64,000 bases of DNA from Siccibacter turicensis LMG 23730 (GTDB taxonomy: Bacteria > Pseudomonadota > Gammaproteobacteria > Enterobacterales > Enterobacteriaceae): contig NZ_AWFZ01000028.1 of NCBI RefSeq assembly GCF_000463155.2, positions 902,910 through 966,909 of the forward strand. Reading direction: 5' to 3'. The notes under the pieces were generated by a model. The model saw nothing but the letters and a program-made list of their open reading frames with translations. It was not told where the DNA came from and did no database searches. Below, piece after piece: positions 60,797 through 64,000 of the stretch. The position numbers and the translations under genes are program-made. Numbering within the stretch: the stretch's first letter is position 1; each line of letters opens with the position of its first letter.

Positions 60797-61242
60797 ATTG
60801 GCGGTAAAACAAATCGCAATGAAAGGCATAACCTTAAGAAAAAATTAATTTGCGTGACAAGAATAGACGAATAGTCGTGAAATAAAGGGAATATACCGAA
60901 ACATTCCCCCGGACTAATTCAGAGTATTCTTACGAATAACCTTGTCCGGTGTCGGTTTTTATTATTAGCAGATGATTTAAGATAATATATCAATGTATTA
61001 ATAACTTACCGAGGCAGGCATCAGACGCCACCGCCCGGTGTTATCACGGCATTATCCCTTTCCGGCGCGCCCTTTTTTGCGCCTCACAAAATGTAATTTT
61101 TCGTAATAGCAGAAGGAAAAATCCTTAAGCCTGATTTATAGTTAATATGCCACGGCAAGGCACGCAGGCGTCAATTACCGCGGCGGTTACCCCTGTTATG
61201 AACCTGAGTAATCAAAAAATTCACTAAAAAGGGGGATGCGTT
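60797..61242. other. AT-rich region upstream of tomB-hha
   Basis: 446 bases without a gene on either strand. It is AT-rich in its first 180 bases and around 61080-61160, and holds the tomB ribosome-binding site (AGGGGG before ATG 61243). AT-rich DNA here would suit H-NS/Hha-type silencing of this operon; specific sites were not recognised. Confidence 0.5.
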
Positions 61243-61617
61243 ATGGACGAATACTCACCAAAGAGGCATGATATAGCGCAGCTTAAATTTCTCTGCGAAA
61301 CCCTGTATCGTGATTGTCTTACTAACCTCGGTGAAAGCAACCACGGTTGGGTCAACGATCCTACGTCAGCTATTAATCTACAGCTGAATGAATTGATCGA
61401 ACACATAGCAACCTTCGCACTTAATTACAAAATTAAGCACGATGAAGACAATATTCTCATTGAGCAAATTGATGAATACCTGGACGACACCTTCATGTTG
61501 TTCAGTAACTACGGCATAAATGCACAGGACTTGCAGAAATGGCGTAAGTCGGGCAATCGTCTGTTTCGGTGTTTCCTCAATGTGAGTCGGGCGAACCCGG
61601 TGAGTCTCTCGTTTTAA
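61243..61617 (+). CDS. tomB: Hha antitoxin / biofilm modulator TomB
   Basis: 124 residues, as in E. coli (MDEYSPKRHDIAQLKFLCET). TomB is the partner that counteracts Hha toxicity, and it influences biofilm formation. Four predicted helices. The C-terminal ten residues differ from E. coli (SRANPVSLSF). hha follows after 28 bases; the pair is less GC-rich than its surroundings. Confidence 0.96.
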   Translation: MDEYSPKRHDIAQLKFLCETLYRDCLTNLGESNHGWVNDPTSAINLQLNELIEHIATFALNYKIKHDEDNILIEQIDEYLDDTFMLFSNYGINAQDLQKWRKSGNRLFRCFLNVSRANPVSLSF

Positions 61618-61645
61618 AACTACTACAATCACTTAAGGTGAAAAA

Positions 61646-61864
61646 ATGTCCACAAAGCCTTTAACGAAAACTGATTATCTGATGCGCCTGCGCCGCTGTC
61701 AGTCTATTGACACGCTGGAACGGGTGATCGAAAAAAATAAATATGAATTACCGGATAATGAGCTGGCCGTGTTTTATTCCGCCGCCGACCACCGTCTGGC
61801 AGAACTGACCATGAATAAGCTTTATGACAAAATTCCTGGGTCAGTGTGGAAATTCGTTCGCTAA
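61646..61864 (+). CDS. hha: Haemolysin expression modulator Hha
   Basis: 72 residues, near identical to E. coli Hha, containing [21 protein letters not shown]. It binds H-NS (via the Arg/Lys surface) and helps silence horizontally acquired AT-rich genes. AGGTG precedes the ATG. It forms an operon with tomB. Confidence 0.97.
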   Translation: MSTKPLTKTDYLMRLRRCQSIDTLERVIEKNKYELPDNELAVFYSAADHRLAELTMNKLYDKIPGSVWKFVR

Positions 61865-62088
61865 TTAACCGCGTTACCGGAAATGCTCCCTGCCAGTCTG
61901 AAACCCTGAAGCCAGAAATGTTGAGTTACCCAGCGTAACGCGCCCTGCGCCCGTGCGTAAATGCTGGCATACCTGACGCGGTACCCGTCCGCGTTTTGCT
62001 ACGCGCTACGCAAAGCCGTAAGGCGAACGTTTGCTTTTCCCCCACGCTGCATTACCGTTAACTCTGTCGTTAATTATGGAGAATACGA

Positions 62089-62640
62089 ATGAGCGAAGAG
62101 AAGCGTAAAATGATTGCCGGTGAATTTTACCGTCCCGGCGATGAAACCCTGCGGGAAGATCGTATTCGCGCCCGTCACCTGGTGCACCGTTTCAACCATA
62201 CGGCCCCTGATGAAACCGCGGTTCGTAAAGATCTGCTCAGAGAGCTGCTGGGTCAGGCGTCAAACGCCTATATAGAGCCGAGCTTTCGCTGCGACTACGG
62301 CTATAACATTTTCCTCGGCGAGAATTTCTACGCAAACTTCGACTGCGTTATCCTTGACGTCTGCCCGGTGCACATTGGTAAAAACTGTATGCTGGCACCC
62401 GGCGTGCATATTTACACGGCCACCCACCCGCTGGACCCGATTGAGCGCAACAGCGGCCTGGAATATGGCAAGCCGGTGACCATTGGCGATAACGTCTGGA
62501 TTGGCGGGCGGGCAATCATCAACCCCGGCGTGACCATCGGCCATAACGTGGTGATTGGCTCCGGCGCGGTAGTGACCAAAGACGTGCCTGATAACAGCGT
62601 GGTGGCCGGCAACCCGGCGCGCATCATCAAAACCGTCTGA
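62089..62640 (+). CDS. maa: Maltose O-acetyltransferase
   Basis: 183 residues, same length as E. coli Maa. It is a left-handed beta-helix (hexapeptide repeat) acetyltransferase that acetylates maltose and glucose. Evidence: the N-terminal Mac domain ([18 protein letters not shown]), hexapeptide repeats from [20 protein letters not shown] (with catalytic His) through [20 protein letters not shown], and the C-terminal NPARIIK. A spacer of 224 bases without a gene separates it from hha. Confidence 0.96.
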   Translation: MSEEKRKMIAGEFYRPGDETLREDRIRARHLVHRFNHTAPDETAVRKDLLRELLGQASNAYIEPSFRCDYGYNIFLGENFYANFDCVILDVCPVHIGKNCMLAPGVHIYTATHPLDPIERNSGLEYGKPVTIGDNVWIGGRAIINPGVTIGHNVVIGSGAVVTKDVPDNSVVAGNPARIIKTV

Positions 62641-62648
62641 CGTCCCCT

Positions 62649-62680
62649 GGCGCTGAACTGTTATACTTTTTTCAGCGCCA
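62649..62680 (+). terminator. Hairpin terminator after maa
   Basis: Ten-base stem TGGCGCTGAA / TTCAGCGCCA with a 12-base loop, followed by TCTGTTACTTTTTT. Confidence 0.65.
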
Positions 62681-62765
62681 TCTGTTACTTTTTTCCACCG
62701 CCGATGATTTTTACAATATCAAAAAACTTTCCCGCGCCCGCTGCGCATCACTTAGAAGGCCCGGA

Positions 62766-63254
62766 ATGACAGAAATACAACGCCTGCTTACTGAAACCAT
62801 CGACGAACTCAATCGCCAGGAAAAACGCGACAATCGCCCACGCTTTAGCATCAGCTTTATTCGCAAACACCCTGGCTTATTTATCGGTATGTATCTTGGC
62901 TGGATCGCCACCCTGGCCGTCATGATGCAATCGGAAACCCTGTCGGGCTCCGTCTGGCTGCTGGTAGTGCTGTTTGTGCTGCTGAACGGCTTTGTCTTTT
63001 TCGACGTCAATCCACGCTATCGCTACGAAGACATCGACGTGCTCGATTTCAGGGTGTGCTACAACGGAGAGTGGTACAACACGCGTGACGTGCCGGCCTC
63101 GCTGGTTCAGGCCATTATGGATTCACCGCGCGTCGACGCCGCGCAGAAAGAGATGCTGACTAAAATGCTCAGCCGCAAGAAGACCCTGTCGTTCTACGAC
63201 ATCTTCTCGCTGGATAAAAACATTACCCCTTCCGGCGTTCCTGCCAACGCATAA
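62766..63254 (+). CDS. ylaC: Inner-membrane protein YlaC
   Basis: 162 residues (E. coli about 156). Two membrane helices (about 45-62 and 66-84) with the conserved [20 protein letters not shown], then a cytosolic segment beginning [20 protein letters not shown]. Function not established. The C-terminal 15 residues diverge from E. coli. It is in the same place next to maa as in E. coli. Confidence 0.93.
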   Translation: MTEIQRLLTETIDELNRQEKRDNRPRFSISFIRKHPGLFIGMYLGWIATLAVMMQSETLSGSVWLLVVLFVLLNGFVFFDVNPRYRYEDIDVLDFRVCYNGEWYNTRDVPASLVQAIMDSPRVDAAQKEMLTKMLSRKKTLSFYDIFSLDKNITPSGVPANA

Positions 63255-63257
63255 TGT

Positions 63258-63290
63258 ACCGCCCCTCTCCATCGCGAGAGGGGCGGTTTT
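63258..63290. terminator. Bidirectional terminator between ylaC and rpmJ2
   Basis: Twelve-base perfect stem ACCGCCCCTCTC / GAGAGGGGCGGT with a six-base loop, followed by TTT on the plus strand. Confidence 0.85.
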
Positions 63291-63291
63291 G

Positions 63292-63432
63292 TTAACGCCT
63301 TTTCTTCCTTCCCTGTACGGCCTTAAAGCGCGGATTGGTTTTGCAGATCACGTACAGGCGCCCCTTGCGCTTGACGATCTGGCAATCAGGATGACGCTGC
63401 TTTGCGCTGCGTAACGAGTTAAGCACCTGCAT
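63292..63432 (-). CDS. rpmJ2: Zinc-independent ribosomal protein L36 paralogue (YkgO)
   Basis: 46 residues, [20 protein letters not shown] then [20 protein letters not shown]. It matches E. coli YkgO with few changes. Compared with zinc-binding RpmJ (Cys-x2-Cys ... Cys ... His), the first Cys is His14 and the last His is Phe, so the zinc site is lost. It replaces L36 under zinc starvation. The start overlaps the rpmE2 stop by one base (TAATG). Confidence 0.95.
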   Translation of the reverse strand: MQVLNSLRSAKQRHPDCQIVKRKGRLYVICKTNPRFKAVQGRKKRR

Positions 63433-63695
63433 TATTTCTCTCCTTTAGCGCCAAGAAAGCGGCCAAAGCGCTGCTGGAAGCGCGCGGTGCTGCCTTCGTT
63501 TGAGAAGGTTTTCTGCTTGCCGGTGTAGTACGGATGCGACGCGGATGAGACATCAAGCGTCACGTAGGGCCATGTCTGTCCATCAAGCTCAATTTCCCGA
63601 TCGGTCTGGATCGTGGAACCAATTTTGAAATATTCGTTGGCGCTGGTGTCGTGGAATACCACGGTGCGGTAAAGCGGATGGATGCCGTCTTTCAT
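63432..63695 (-). CDS. rpmE2: Zinc-independent ribosomal protein L31 paralogue (YkgM)
   Basis: 87 residues (E. coli YkgM about 87): [18 protein letters not shown], then [18 protein letters not shown]. The protein has no Cys at all, so it lacks the CxxC zinc ribbon of RpmE and can replace it to free zinc. A Zur-box-like dyad lies 20 bases upstream. First gene of a two-gene operon with rpmJ2. Confidence 0.96.
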   Translation of the reverse strand: MKDGIHPLYRTVVFHDTSANEYFKIGSTIQTDREIELDGQTWPYVTLDVSSASHPYYTGKQKTFSNEGSTARFQQRFGRFLGAKGEK

Positions 63696-63714
63696 GAACG
63701 TGACCTTTGTTTAC

Positions 63715-63727
63715 GTTATAACATAAC
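63715..63727. promoter_or_regulatory. Zur operator of rpmE2-rpmJ2
   Basis: GTTATAACATAAC is the GTTAT-N3-ATAAC core of the enterobacterial Zur site (consensus core GTTATANTATAAC), 20-32 bp upstream of the rpmE2 start. Binding is inferred. Confidence 0.75.
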
Positions 63728-63772
63728 AATATCGTACGACCGGGACGATTAAAAAGCAAGCCACAGAAAAAC

Positions 63773-63790
63773 GCACCGCCGGGGCGGTGC
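63773..63790 (-). terminator. Terminator of the chemotaxis receptor gene
   Basis: Seven-base stem GCACCGC / GCGGTGC with a four-base loop. On the minus strand it is followed by GTTTTTCTG. Confidence 0.75.
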
Positions 63791-63811
63791 GCTAGAGGGT
63801 AACGGCAGGGA

Positions 63812-64000
63812 TTACAGCTTGAAGCCAGCAACCACCAGATTGAGCTGCTGGGTTTGTTCGGACATGGAGTGCGAGGCGGCAGAGACTTCCTGCACCAGCG
63901 AGGCGTTCTGCTGCGTGGTGCTGTCGAGCTGGTTGATCGCCAGGTTAACCTGTTCAATCCCCGCGCTCTGCTCGCGGCTGGACGACATGATCTCACTCAT
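63812..64000 (-). CDS. Methyl-accepting chemotaxis protein (partial, C-terminal fragment)
   Basis: The last 62 or more residues of a receptor run off the right edge. They form part of the signalling four-helix bundle: SSREQSAGIEQVNLAINQLD, then TTQQNASLVQEVSAASHSM, which carries a typical methylation-helix pattern (QQNASLVQE). The end is VAGFKL, with no NWETF-type pentapeptide, so it would depend on other receptors for efficient adaptation. Ligand unknown, since the sensor domain is outside the window. Confidence 0.93.
   Translation of the reverse strand: MSEIMSSSREQSAGIEQVNLAINQLDSTTQQNASLVQEVSAASHSMSEQTQQLNLVVAGFKL

Noticed and set aside
61865-62088. Small gene between hha and maa
   Set aside because: No start with a ribosome-binding site and no conserved frame; only short repeats such as GCTACGC twice in tandem near 61998-62011.

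Overview
The window is chromosomal DNA of an enterobacterium. Gene order and near-identical proteins match the E. coli K-12 purEK/cysS/folD – ybb – copA – ushA – gsk – hemH – adk – htpG – dnaX – acrAB – hha region, written mostly in the opposite orientation. High GC, the rpmE2-rpmJ2 pair next to ylaC, and several non-K-12 accessory genes suggest an Enterobacter/Leclercia/Lelliottia/Klebsiella-type genome. The genus is inferred from recall and was not tested. E. coli comparisons throughout are from memory.

Layout. 1-3.5 kb: an iron/metal-chelate ABC importer (permease running off the left edge, plus periplasmic binding protein) with a Fur-box-like site and a divergent MFS transporter. 3.7-6.3 kb: an autotransporter. 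6.3-8.16 kb: an AT-rich patch with an acyltransferase, abutting the 3' end of tRNA-Arg(UCU) (argU), a typical island-insertion geometry. 8.4-9.5 kb: folD-ybcJ. 9.5-13.3 kb: an SDR dehydrogenase, a PTS EIICB permease and a LacI/MalI-type regulator; the intergenic control region has a near-consensus CRP site and a perfect triple 13-bp operator-like repeat. 13.4-18.4 kb: cysS, ppiB, lpxH, a GNAT gene and purEK with a PurR box. 18.6-25.4 kb: a porin, ybbP-ybbA, tesA, ybbO and ybbN. 25.6-32.9 kb: qmcA-ybbJ, an uncharacterised secreted two-gene module (717-aa helical protein plus DUF3142 protein), cueR and copA. The copA gene keeps its CueR promoter and a programmed frameshift site that would make a copper chaperone. 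32.9-41.9 kb: ybaP, the sRNA chiX (minus strand), ybaK, ushA, fsr, ybaL, gsk, hemH. 42.1-44.1 kb: a Tat-exported PhoX-family phosphatase behind a strong Pho box, inserted between hemH and adk. 44.2-50.7 kb: adk, htpG (sigma-32 promoter), recR, ybaB, dnaX (tau/gamma frameshift) and apt. 50.9-56.2 kb: ybaN, priC, ybaM, mscK, acrR. 56.4-64 kb: acrAB, tomB-hha, maa, ylaC, the Zur-type rpmJ2/rpmE2 ribosomal-protein operon, and the 3' end of a chemotaxis receptor.

Functional themes: nutrient-limitation responses recur (Fur-, Pho- and Zur-type sites at 2.0, 42.0 and 63.7 kb), with copper and drug efflux, purine metabolism and envelope functions. I see no CRISPR array, insertion sequence or intact prophage. 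The least explained parts are the 26.98-29.83 kb secreted pair, the three-repeat operator region at 10.6 kb and the argU-flanking patch.
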